64,000 nt of DNA, from the NCBI GenBank assembly GCA_964607675.1, contig CAZSLC010000010.1:1-64000 (forward strand), read 5' to 3'. Of the stretch, positions 7,560-15,116 are shown in pieces (the first letter of the stretch is position 1; each line of letters opens with the position of its first letter). The position numbers and the translations under genes were made by a program. The DNA comes from CAZSLC01 sp964607675. GTDB taxonomy: Bacteria > Bacteroidota > Bacteroidia > Bacteroidales > UBA932. Below the pieces are notes generated by a model. It was not told the origin of the DNA, ran no database searches, and saw nothing but the letters and a program-made list of their open reading frames with translations.

Positions 7560-10500
7560 CTACTTTTCTAAGAATTTCAAAATAGAGTCTATTAAAGAGT
7601 TAATTTCGTTTTGACTTTTTAATGTTTCAATGGGAAAACCAAGAGATATAGATGAGTAATCTTTCCCTTTGTAGGCTACTCCTGCAGAAATATTATTGTC
7701 TCCATATCGGAATATCGTACATGCATTTTCTCCTACAGGTACAAGGCCATCAGGAGATTCGATGTGATATGTTTTATCGTTAGGGGTGTTGTAGAATGAT
7801 AGATTATCATCGTATTTAAATCCTAATGGGTTTTCAACACATTTTACGACCCCTTCTGATGAGGCATAGTGTGTCATCCATTTGTATTTTAGAGTGTTCA
7901 TCGCGAACAATTTACTTTGATAAATAGGATCCTTTTGCATCTCGATATATGCAACCTCTTTTTTTAGCGACATGAGTTTTCTTATAAGTGTGTCGGCAGA
8001 TGAAAGATTTGAATCAATATTTTTTGTTATTGAAATAGATAGATCATCACTGTTTTGACTATTATATAGCTCTGAAAGGGCACTTAATTGTTCTGTTAGT
8101 TGAACAATTGATTTTTTCATCATCTCAATTTCCTCCTGTTTCCCCCTCTTCGGAGTCTCTTTGTATATTCTATCCCAAATATCTGTAGCTATATAAGAAC
8201 CTGATATCAAGATTTTTCCCCCTTTGCGGCAATATTCTGAGATGTTTTTTTGAAGTTCAGTTGGAAAAACTTCGAATGACTCTTTTGAAGCACCTTCTCT
8301 CCCCATTCTGTATTTCACTTGTTTTCCCATTATAAAATCCACAATAGGGTATTGGAGCATATTGACCCTTCCAGAAGTAATGGCATCTCTGCTACATGAA
8401 ACAAAATTGTATCCAGCATTGAAGATGGCTTTGCCGTGAACTAAAGGGTAATCGAAGGTGTTGCCGGAGATAACTTTATCTTCAAAATTTGAATATGAAG
8501 CTCCAAATCCAGGGGCATCATCGTCCATCCATGGAATGTGGCGTCTATATTCGTGTTGTTCCCCTATGAATGAGTAGTCATTTAGATATGGAACTCCACC
8601 GTCTAATCTATTGTCAAACCCTGCCATAGTTGAATCGGAAGTGGCAAATGATGCGGGTGCAGATACCCTGTCGAAACCATTGACAATTAGCACATTTCGA
8701 GAGTCGGGAGAGTTGTACCCCACCGTGAGTATTTCACTTGGGAAGCCAGCCCCTCCATCATTTATTGGAACAATTTTATAACTATAGATTTTACCTTTAT
8801 TTATTGTGAGCTGACATTCAGTCCCTTTTTCTATGATAGTGCCATTGTCAAATCCACTTTCGTCATCAATATTGTCCATTGTCCTTGTGTACAAAATGTA
8901 TTTGGTAGGGGATGCAGTAGATTCGAGGGTGTCAGTTGTTGGTTTCCATGATAGTTTGATAGTGGCAGTGCCATTTTTGGCCTTTATTATTTCCGCAGCA
9001 AATGAGTTAACAGGTAGAGGTTGAACGACATAGTCAAATCCATCCTTTTGAGATAAAAAGTGTAAAATACCTTTGTAAATGGCTCTGCTTACTACAAATC
9101 TGAATCTTGGGTCTAAGCCATATCTCATATCTGCAAAGTTTTGGTGAGATAGCAATTCAAGAAGCATTGATGGAACCACAGGCATCCTTGATTCGTTGTA
9201 TGATTTGTCCCAAAGTCCCCTTCTTGTCCAATTTGGTTCGTATGTGAGGCGAATGTCATCTACTATTTGGGTCTGAATTAGATCGGCAAGTTCACGAGAA
9301 ATTATTCTTTTATCACCATTTGGAAAGATATCCTTATCTTCTGAAAATCTCGTATATATGGCCAGTGACCCTATTATTGAATCATTGATGGTGGTCCCAG
9401 CATCGGTATGGAATGCCATGGAAAGGTCAATTGGTACATTTTTGCCTTTTTGAGCAGGGTTGAAAGAAGAGCCTCCACATAGAGTGTTAACCCATTTTCC
9501 TCTTGACATATAATCATCGTTGTAGTCATTTTGATTTTCATTCGGAGAATAAACATCGAGGTCATACCCAGCCCATTGGAGCCAATATCTCGCCCCTTCG
9601 GTGAAACGAGGGTAGCCACTTATTTGAGGGGTAAAGCAGGATGGATCAATTTTGGTAGTGGCAGCTGCCTTACTTTGAATTGCACTTTGTTGATTATTCA
9701 GAGGATCTGGATGTGGAGAACGAGCTATATTGCCCATTCCTCCTCCAAATTTCACCCCGTCTGCTATTGCAACTGAGCCTGGCACATATTTTCTACCATA
9801 TGGAGAGGTGTTCAACATCGATACCCCTTGGGTTTGGTCCCCTTTGTTAAATCCGAAGGTGCCTAAATAAACCCAGGTACCACCTCCCATAGTTTGGTCA
9901 ACGACAAAATGGGTATCTCCACCATTGTGATGTACTATATATTCAACGGCAGAGGAGCTTAATTCGATGGTTTGATAGGAGATATATACCGCATAGTTGC
10001 CACTTTGTTCCACCATTGGGGACCATTGGGCAACAGAGGCATTTTTTGAGTTGTTTCTCTTTCCTGCAATCATTTTTACCATCCTCGATGTCCCCATCTG
10101 GAATGGATTTTCTCCACTTAGGTAGTTGTTTTTTGGATTGGCAAATCCCTTTATTTGTGAGTTTGTCCACTCAGCACCACCTCTTCCAAGGAGTTCAGAA
10201 TATTTGCCTCTTAATTCTGAGGCATTGAGGTCGTTGTCAACGATAATTTCAATTCTTTGGCAGTCTCTTTCACGAGGAATTGCTACGCATGCGCCTGCAT
10301 TTTCCAACATAGGGATCAAAAATGGCACCACATAGCTCTGGGTGTATAGGTCTTCAACAGTTTGAAATATTCTGGCCCTTTGCCATTCCCAACGCATTAA
10401 CTTTTGTTCGTAGTAGAAACCATGGCTTTGCCAAAGTGCTATATGTCTGTTTTGCAATCCATTGGTGATCTCGTATGGGATGGAAATATTTTCCACCCAT

Positions 10501-10898
10501 TTGGATTGAGAAATTTCTCTTTTATTGGTGTTCTTTTTGTTAGAATAATATTTTGAGGAGAGTTCTTCAATGGGTGTTTTACAAGAGAGAGCTTCTATGG
10601 TGTAATTTTTAAAATTAACTGGTATAAGTGCCTTGCAAATATTGTATATTGCCATTATATCGTTGTCTCTGATTGGGTATTCAGATAGTGAATTGGAAAA
10701 ATTAATTCTGATTTTATCGTTGGGATAAACATAAAATGTATCAATTTTAATAACACCGCCAACAGATGCGTGAGTGTGAATGTATTTTTGAACGGAGTCA
10801 GCAATTGGTGAAAAATCAGATGTTGTTAAATTGTGTTTTTGTTGTCCAAGTAATAATGATGGAATCAGAACGAATAATGAAATAGTAAGTGACCTCAT
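7560..10898 (-). CDS. Exported amidase-like protein with golvesin-type and FN3 domains ('xanthan lyase' type)
   Basis: 1112 residues with a signal peptide (1-19, LLLGQQ). It matches the Bacteroidales proteins usually labelled xanthan lyase or N-acetylmuramoyl-L-alanine amidase. An amidase_3-like fold is split: LWQSHGFYYE (His159, Glu164), an IPRERD motif at 208-212 and AFHTDAG (His497) could supply zinc ligands. Between these parts sits a golvesin C-terminal-like domain (GNYAVYISYQT through TMGGGTWVYLGTF). A fibronectin-III-like segment follows near 640-740, then a Rossmann-like C-terminal part. Residues about 905-985 form a charged coiled-coil insertion. Probably acts on cell wall or surface glycans in the periplasm; the xanthan lyase name should not be trusted. 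Confidence 0.7.
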   Translation of the reverse strand: MRSLTISLFVLIPSLLLGQQKHNLTTSDFSPIADSVQKYIHTHASVGGVIKIDTFYVYPNDKIRINFSNSLSEYPIRDNDIMAIYNICKALIPVNFKNYTIEALSCKTPIEELSSKYYSNKKNTNKREISQSKWVENISIPYEITNGLQNRHIALWQSHGFYYEQKLMRWEWQRARIFQTVEDLYTQSYVVPFLIPMLENAGACVAIPRERDCQRIEIIVDNDLNASELRGKYSELLGRGGAEWTNSQIKGFANPKNNYLSGENPFQMGTSRMVKMIAGKRNNSKNASVAQWSPMVEQSGNYAVYISYQTIELSSSAVEYIVHHNGGDTHFVVDQTMGGGTWVYLGTFGFNKGDQTQGVSMLNTSPYGRKYVPGSVAIADGVKFGGGMGNIARSPHPDPLNNQQSAIQSKAAATTKIDPSCFTPQISGYPRFTEGARYWLQWAGYDLDVYSPNENQNDYNDDYMSRGKWVNTLCGGSSFNPAQKGKNVPIDLSMAFHTDAGTTINDSIIGSLAIYTRFSEDKDIFPNGDKRIISRELADLIQTQIVDDIRLTYEPNWTRRGLWDKSYNESRMPVVPSMLLELLSHQNFADMRYGLDPRFRFVVSRAIYKGILHFLSQKDGFDYVVQPLPVNSFAAEIIKAKNGTATIKLSWKPTTDTLESTASPTKYILYTRTMDNIDDESGFDNGTIIEKGTECQLTINKGKIYSYKIVPINDGGAGFPSEILTVGYNSPDSRNVLIVNGFDRVSAPASFATSDSTMAGFDNRLDGGVPYLNDYSFIGEQHEYRRHIPWMDDDAPGFGASYSNFEDKVISGNTFDYPLVHGKAIFNAGYNFVSCSRDAITSGRVNMLQYPIVDFIMGKQVKYRMGREGASKESFEVFPTELQKNISEYCRKGGKILISGSYIATDIWDRIYKETPKRGKQEEIEMMKKSIVQLTEQLSALSELYNSQNSDDLSISITKNIDSNLSSADTLIRKLMSLKKEVAYIEMQKDPIYQSKLFAMNTLKYKWMTHYASSEGVVKCVENPLGFKYDDNLSFYNTPNDKTYHIESPDGLVPVGENACTIFRYGDNNISAGVAYKGKDYSSISLGFPIETLKSQNEINSLIDSILKFLEK

Positions 10899-10908
10899 AT
10901 GTTAGATT

Positions 10909-10938
10909 TTTGATTCTACAAAAATAGAAATATATTTG
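10909..10938 (+). promoter_or_regulatory. Promoter of the PLP desulfhydrase gene
   Basis: TTTG (10909-10912) is followed after 18 bases by TATATTTG (10931-10938). It shows that the in-frame TTG at 10936 lies inside the promoter and that translation starts at 10963. Confidence 0.7.
10919..10926 (-). promoter_or_regulatory. -7 box of the amidase-like gene
   Basis: TATTTTTG on the minus strand, 20 bases before the ATG at 10898. It is interleaved with the divergent promoter of the plus-strand neighbour, so the two promoters may compete. Confidence 0.6.
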
Positions 10939-10962
10939 CATGTAAACGAAAATTTAACATTT

Positions 10963-11973
10963 ATGAATTGCAAACTATCTCTCGCCAACATCCCAACAAA
11001 GATTTCGAAGTTGGAAAAACTATCTAAAGAATTAAATACGAATCTCTTCATTAAAAGGGATGATCAAACGGGATCTGAACTTTCAGGTAATAAGGTTAGA
11101 AAGTTGGAGTATTCTCTATTTGAGGCTAAGCAAAGAGGGGCAAACCTTCTAATTACTTGTGGTGGTATTCAATCAAATCATTGCAGAGCAACAGTCTCTG
11201 CAGCTGCTCTCCTTGGGATGAAATCTGCTGTTTTATTACGTATTTCTGAAAAACCTGATGTGGAAGGGAATTATTTCCTTGACAAGCTGCTTGGTGCGGA
11301 TGTGTTTTTTTGTAATAAGGAAGAATATAGTAACCAAAGGGATCAAATAATGGAGAAGATAGCAAATGATTACTCTGCTAAAGGATATGTTCCCTATATT
11401 GTTCCAGAGGGTGCTTCAAATGGAGTTGGATCTTTAGGCTATTATTATGCAATGAAGGAGATCGTAGAGCAAGAGAAAGAAATGGGGGTTGTATTTGACA
11501 CCATTGTTGTTGCCACTGGTTCAGGTGGAACTGCTGCTGGACTCAATGTTGCAAATAAGATCCTCTCACTTAACAAAAGGGTAATTGGGATGTGTGTATG
11601 TGATGATAATGAATATTTTCAAAAGCGTATTGCGAATATGTCCAATGTGTGTCTGGATTATCTTGAAAAGTATGGTGAAATTTCTGAACAGAGACGTAAA
11701 ACGATCCTTTTTACCCCTTCTGAAATAGAAATGGAAGATAAGTATGTTGGTATTGGATATGCTCTTTCAAGAGCAGAGGAGCTTGAGTTTATCAAAAAAG
11801 TAGCAAGGCTTGAGGGTGTTGTTCTTGATCCAGTCTACACTGGAAAAGCAATGTATGGAGTATGGAATGAATTACAAAATGGGGGCTCGCTTATAAATTC
11901 AAAAAATATTTTATTTATTCATACTGGGGGACTTTTTGGATTGTTCCCTGTTAGTAAAAAATTTGAATGGTAA
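10963..11973 (+). CDS. PLP-dependent D-cysteine desulfhydrase / ACC deaminase family
   Basis: 336 residues from the ATG at 10963. This is a fold-type II PLP enzyme: the Schiff-base lysine is Lys44 in SGNKVRKLEY, followed by CGGIQSNHCRAT (substrate carboxylate loop) and a glycine-rich VATGSGGTAAG phosphate loop. DPVYTGKAMYG and FIHTGG near the end are typical. The family degrades D-cysteine to pyruvate, H2S and ammonia, or deaminates ACC; D-cysteine or a related D-amino acid seems likelier here. The last 63 bases overlap the convergent VanZ-like gene. Confidence 0.85.
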   Translation: MNCKLSLANIPTKISKLEKLSKELNTNLFIKRDDQTGSELSGNKVRKLEYSLFEAKQRGANLLITCGGIQSNHCRATVSAAALLGMKSAVLLRISEKPDVEGNYFLDKLLGADVFFCNKEEYSNQRDQIMEKIANDYSAKGYVPYIVPEGASNGVGSLGYYYAMKEIVEQEKEMGVVFDTIVVATGSGGTAAGLNVANKILSLNKRVIGMCVCDDNEYFQKRIANMSNVCLDYLEKYGEISEQRRKTILFTPSEIEMEDKYVGIGYALSRAEELEFIKKVARLEGVVLDPVYTGKAMYGVWNELQNGGSLINSKNILFIHTGGLFGLFPVSKKFEW

Positions 11974-12354
11974 TTTTTGTTTTATGATAAAAATGATAAT
12001 TGTTCCAACTATTATCCCGACCAAATCGGCCATGAGGTCCATAATATCACCAGTTCTGGATTTAAGAAAGAGCCATTGAGAAATTTCAGTGAATGCGGAT
12101 AGCGTTAACCCAATAATAAACGTTATAACTATTGGCCATTTAGGCGATTTTTTCTTCAATACGAGATTGATCCAAAATAAAATAGGAAATGGTAAAAACA
12201 TTAGGAAGTGGACATATTTATCATATTCAATTCCCAAAAACGAATCATTCATATTGATATTTGGAGTCGATATTGTTAAAAAACACAGGGAGATAACTGT
12301 GATTAAATATACAATTAAGATGACTCTTGCAACTATTATTATTATCTTATTCAT
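11911..12354 (-). CDS. VanZ-like membrane protein
   Basis: 147 residues with four hydrophobic segments. It matches the VanZ family in DKYVHFLMFLPFPILF (the conserved K/H motif), AFTEISQWLF (conserved Glu-xx-Gln) and DIMDLMADLVGIIVG (Asp-xxx-Asn/Asp-xxG). The family is linked to glycopeptide tolerance in Firmicutes but has no settled function in Bacteroidota. The start at 12354 gives MNKIIIIVAR. It overlaps the 3' end of the convergent PLP gene by 63 bases, so its charged C-terminal tail is encoded antisense to that gene. Confidence 0.85.
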   Translation of the reverse strand: MNKIIIIVARVILIVYLITVISLCFLTISTPNINMNDSFLGIEYDKYVHFLMFLPFPILFWINLVLKKKSPKWPIVITFIIGLTLSAFTEISQWLFLKSRTGDIMDLMADLVGIIVGTIIIFIIKQKLPFKFFTNREQSKKSPSMNK

Positions 12355-12358
12355 TCGG

Positions 12359-12366
12359 CAAATGTA
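12359..12366 (-). promoter_or_regulatory. -7 box of the VanZ-like gene
   Basis: TACATTTG on the minus strand ends 5 bases before the ATG at 12354. Transcription would begin at or next to the start codon, so the mRNA may be leaderless. Confidence 0.45.
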
Positions 12367-12399
12367 CAACAGAATTTATTTATGAATGGAGTTTTTTTT

Positions 12400-12407
12400 T
12401 ACCTTTG
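12400..12407 (+). promoter_or_regulatory. -7 box of the outer-membrane barrel gene
   Basis: TACCTTTG ends 6 bases before the ATG at 12414. That start would be at the transcript's first base, so the ATG at 12426 is the better start. Confidence 0.55.
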
Positions 12408-12425
12408 TGGAATATGAGGAAATAT

Positions 12426-13274
12426 ATGAAGAGAATTTTTCCATTTTTTTTCTGTTTAGTGTTCTCAATTTTTGCTACAGCGCAAATAAGAGATACTTCT
12501 TCTGTCGGTTTTTTTACTACTAAATATTCTGATAACTGGTTTGTTTCATTTGGGGGTGGTGCTAACTTATATCTTGGCACACAAGATGCGGAATATCTCT
12601 CTACATATAGTTTTGCCCCCTCTGGAGAATTTAATTTTGGAAAATGGTTTACTCCAAGTGTTGGATTTCGAGTCCAAATAAATGGAGGTCAAGGATATGG
12701 TTGGAGTACTTCAGATACTCCATATTCCCATTATGAATCAGGAATAGGTTTGTATATGGAAAAGTTTACATATGGGAGTAGTCATGTAGATATATTATGG
12801 AACGTGCTTGATATGGGGGATAATTATAGATATTCAAAACTATTCCGATTGATTCCATTTGTAGGTGCTGGTGCAGCCATGACAATGCCACATTTTGCTT
12901 TGGACTCTGCTGAAGTTGCTATTGCTGCTAGTGCTGGTTTTATTTTCAATTTCAGGATAACGGAAGGCTTCTCTATCTATTCCGAGTTGCGTTCTGTTTT
13001 TAGTGATGGAAGACTTGATAAGGTGTATGGTGAAGCTATTGTCCCAAAAATTGAAATGATGACATCAATTTCAGTTGGAGTACAAATAGAAATTTCTCCA
13101 GCAAAATTTGTTAGGAAAAATCAAATGGAGTCTGACTATAGATACAATGAAAAAATATTAAAACAAGATATTGTACTTCTTAAATCTAAACTGAAAAAGA
13201 CAGAGGAGGAGAGAAATGTTCAAAATGCATTGAACATTAAACTCCTTAAGCGGCTTGAAGAGCTAAACAAGTGA
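12426..13274 (+). CDS. Outer-membrane beta-barrel protein with C-terminal coiled coil
   Basis: 282 residues from the ATG at 12426; 12414 is possible but abuts the promoter. A signal peptide (MKRIFPFFFCLVFSIFATAQ) is followed by alternating amphipathic strands rich in Gly, Tyr and Phe (WFVSFGGGANLYLG, LIPFVGAGAAMT, FSIYSELRSVF). This is the pattern of small OmpA-like 8-stranded barrels of Bacteroidota. The last 45 residues form a charged helix with heptad-like spacing (LLKSKLKKTEEE), which could contact peptidoglycan or a partner. No OmpA peptidoglycan domain is present. Converges on the transaldolase gene with a 12-base overlap. Confidence 0.7.
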   Translation: MKRIFPFFFCLVFSIFATAQIRDTSSVGFFTTKYSDNWFVSFGGGANLYLGTQDAEYLSTYSFAPSGEFNFGKWFTPSVGFRVQINGGQGYGWSTSDTPYSHYESGIGLYMEKFTYGSSHVDILWNVLDMGDNYRYSKLFRLIPFVGAGAAMTMPHFALDSAEVAIAASAGFIFNFRITEGFSIYSELRSVFSDGRLDKVYGEAIVPKIEMMTSISVGVQIEISPAKFVRKNQMESDYRYNEKILKQDIVLLKSKLKKTEEERNVQNALNIKLLKRLEELNK

Positions 13275-13916
13275 TTTAGCGTCCTTCACAAATGTCTCTA
13301 ACCCTTTGTCTGTCAATGGGTGATTGATAAGTCCTAAAATAGCTTTCAAGGGGCATGTTGCCACATCGGCACCAGCTTCTAAGCATTGAATGATGTGTTG
13401 TGTATTTCTTATTGAAGCGGCAAGTACCTGTGTACCATATCCATAATATCTATATACATCAACAATATTGGCTACGAGAGCTATACCATCGCTTGAAATA
13501 TCATCAAGTCTTCCTACAAATGGAGAAACATATGTGGCCCCTGCCTTTGCGGCGAGAAGTGCTTGCCCAATAGAGAATACAAGGGTACAATTTGTCTTTA
13601 CCCCTTTTGAAGAGAAATACTTGACTGCTTTAATGCCATTTAGTGTGCAAGGCAATTTAACTGTGATTTGATTATCAATTTTTGATAGCTCTGTTCCCTC
13701 AGCGATCATCCCTTCATAGTCAGTTGCAAACACTTCCGCACTTACATCTCCATCAACTATATTGCATATTTGTTTGTAGTGAATCATTACATTTTCATGC
13801 CCTTTTATCCCCTCCTTTGCCATTAAAGAGGGATTTGTAGTCACTCCGTCAAGTATCCCAAGACTTTGAGCTTCAGATATTTGCTCTAAGTTTGCTGTGT
13901 CAAGAAAAAATTTCAT
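13263..13916 (-). CDS. fsa: Transaldolase-like / fructose-6-phosphate aldolase
   Basis: 217 residues, the short transaldolase subfamily (TalC/Fsa type). The N-terminal FLDTANLEQI and GVTTNPSL motifs are diagnostic, and the Schiff-base lysine is Lys87 in ITVKLPCT. SPFVGRLDD and the VLAASIRN strand complete the barrel. The enzyme transfers or cleaves a dihydroxyacetone unit of sugar phosphates in the non-oxidative pentose phosphate pathway. It lies 20 bases after the nucleotidyltransferase gene on the same strand and is probably transcribed with it. Confidence 0.93.
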   Translation of the reverse strand: MKFFLDTANLEQISEAQSLGILDGVTTNPSLMAKEGIKGHENVMIHYKQICNIVDGDVSAEVFATDYEGMIAEGTELSKIDNQITVKLPCTLNGIKAVKYFSSKGVKTNCTLVFSIGQALLAAKAGATYVSPFVGRLDDISSDGIALVANIVDVYRYYGYGTQVLAASIRNTQHIIQCLEAGADVATCPLKAILGLINHPLTDKGLETFVKDAKSLV

Positions 13917-13936
13917 TATTTATTGTGTATTATTAG

Positions 13937-15028
13937 TTATTTTAATAGAGATTTAGGTTTCGTGAGGTGAGTCCATGATAAAAGAAAAAATGTATTTAAA
14001 AAAGACTCAGGATAAACAATGTTATGTTTCCATCTATTAGCAAAGAAACGTTTTGTTCTAAAAACTATTGATTTAATTGGATTCTTTTGCTCAGTTGGTC
14101 TGTATGTGGGTAAAGATGGATACATTATTTCTTTTAAAATTATATCTGCAAGTTTTGTATCTTCTTTATATTGAGCAATAATAGCACTATCCATTCCAAA
14201 TTTAGTAACTAAAATGGTATTAATTGCATTAGTAAAGTTAAGTAAATTATACTCTTTTAAGATTGAATATAGGTAATCAAAGTTAATATTTTGCGCTTCG
14301 TGTGTTAAAAATAATCCCCAATCTATGATGTTTTTTAATCCAATCTCAGCAGCTGCGAAGTGGGAAGACATATGCCTAATAATATAGATAGCATTTAGAT
14401 TTTGATTAGGCGTTGGAATCATTTCTCCATGAATATCTATATAGTATGGCCCTTTTTTAGCTAATTCTTTTAAAAGCAAGTTCAATTTCTTATTTGATTT
14501 ATGAGAGTAAACTTGTAAAAAATCAAAGTGGTTTTCAACTAATACTTTGTTGATGTGACAAGTAGTGTGATAATGTCCATGGTATTTGATTTTAGCTCCG
14601 AGCTCTTTTTTGAATAGAGTGTCAACATATTTCGATTGATTATCTGTAAAAATATCAATGTCGCAAAGGGTTCTATGACTTGGAGTGGGGTAATATGAAG
14701 CAAGTCCTGCCCCCTTTAAAAGGAGATAATGAATATCATGGTTTTTAAAAAAGATATTGAGTTGGTTAACTAATTTTTCATTATTTATATATTCTTCTTC
14801 GATCTCTTCGACAATAGCACACCACGCTACATATATCGAAGGGGAAGGCCTAAATTTTGAAGGGAGCTTATTTATAGCGTCTAATGCAATCCCAGCGACT
14901 CCCTGAGGTAAAGATACTTGAAGCATCTCGTGCCACTGACTATCTGTAAGTGTGGGAGGTAAAGAAGGGGTGTTCTTACTATCAAATAGTTCACTTGCAA
15001 TAAGTTCTATTAAAATATCTTTTATCAT
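13937..15028 (-). CDS. Nucleotidyltransferase family protein (NTP_transf_5-like)
   Basis: 363 residues from the ATG at 15028, which follows a -7 box at 15060-15053. The core phrase LLLKGAGLASYYPTPSHR, then DIDIF (metal-binding Asp-x-Asp), matches the uncharacterised nucleotidyltransferase family PF14907. A histidine-rich segment (HGHYHTTCH) follows the catalytic site, and the C-terminal half is helical. These genes commonly sit at the edge of surface polysaccharide loci, as here, but the substrate is unknown. It is divergent from the CapD-like gene, so both may respond to the same intergenic signal. Confidence 0.75.
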   Translation of the reverse strand: MIKDILIELIASELFDSKNTPSLPPTLTDSQWHEMLQVSLPQGVAGIALDAINKLPSKFRPSPSIYVAWCAIVEEIEEEYINNEKLVNQLNIFFKNHDIHYLLLKGAGLASYYPTPSHRTLCDIDIFTDNQSKYVDTLFKKELGAKIKYHGHYHTTCHINKVLVENHFDFLQVYSHKSNKKLNLLLKELAKKGPYYIDIHGEMIPTPNQNLNAIYIIRHMSSHFAAAEIGLKNIIDWGLFLTHEAQNINFDYLYSILKEYNLLNFTNAINTILVTKFGMDSAIIAQYKEDTKLADIILKEIMYPSLPTYRPTEQKNPIKSIVFRTKRFFANRWKHNIVYPESFLNTFFLLSWTHLTKPKSLLK

Positions 15029-15052
15029 TGTATAGCTCTGTTCTTGTGGCTG

Positions 15053-15060
15053 CAAAAGTA
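15053..15060 (-). promoter_or_regulatory. -7 box of the nucleotidyltransferase gene
   Basis: TACTTTTG on the minus strand, 24 bases before the ATG at 15028. Confidence 0.6.
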
Positions 15061-15092
15061 ATTCATTTTAATCTTTTATCTATAAAAAACAT

Positions 15093-15100
15093 TATATTTG
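15093..15100 (+). promoter_or_regulatory. -7 box of the polysaccharide operon
   Basis: TATATTTG, 16 bases before the ATG of the CapD-like gene. First promoter of the plus-strand run 15117-24114. Confidence 0.65.
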
Positions 15101-15116
15101 CAATAAGTTTTTTATA

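Noticed and set aside
8130..8165. Similarity between the amidase coding sequence here (TCCGAAG followed by a G run) and the fimbrial leader hairpin
   Set aside because: The match is about 10-15 bases with gaps, has no flanking repeat and occurs only twice; chance or shared codon use is enough to explain it.
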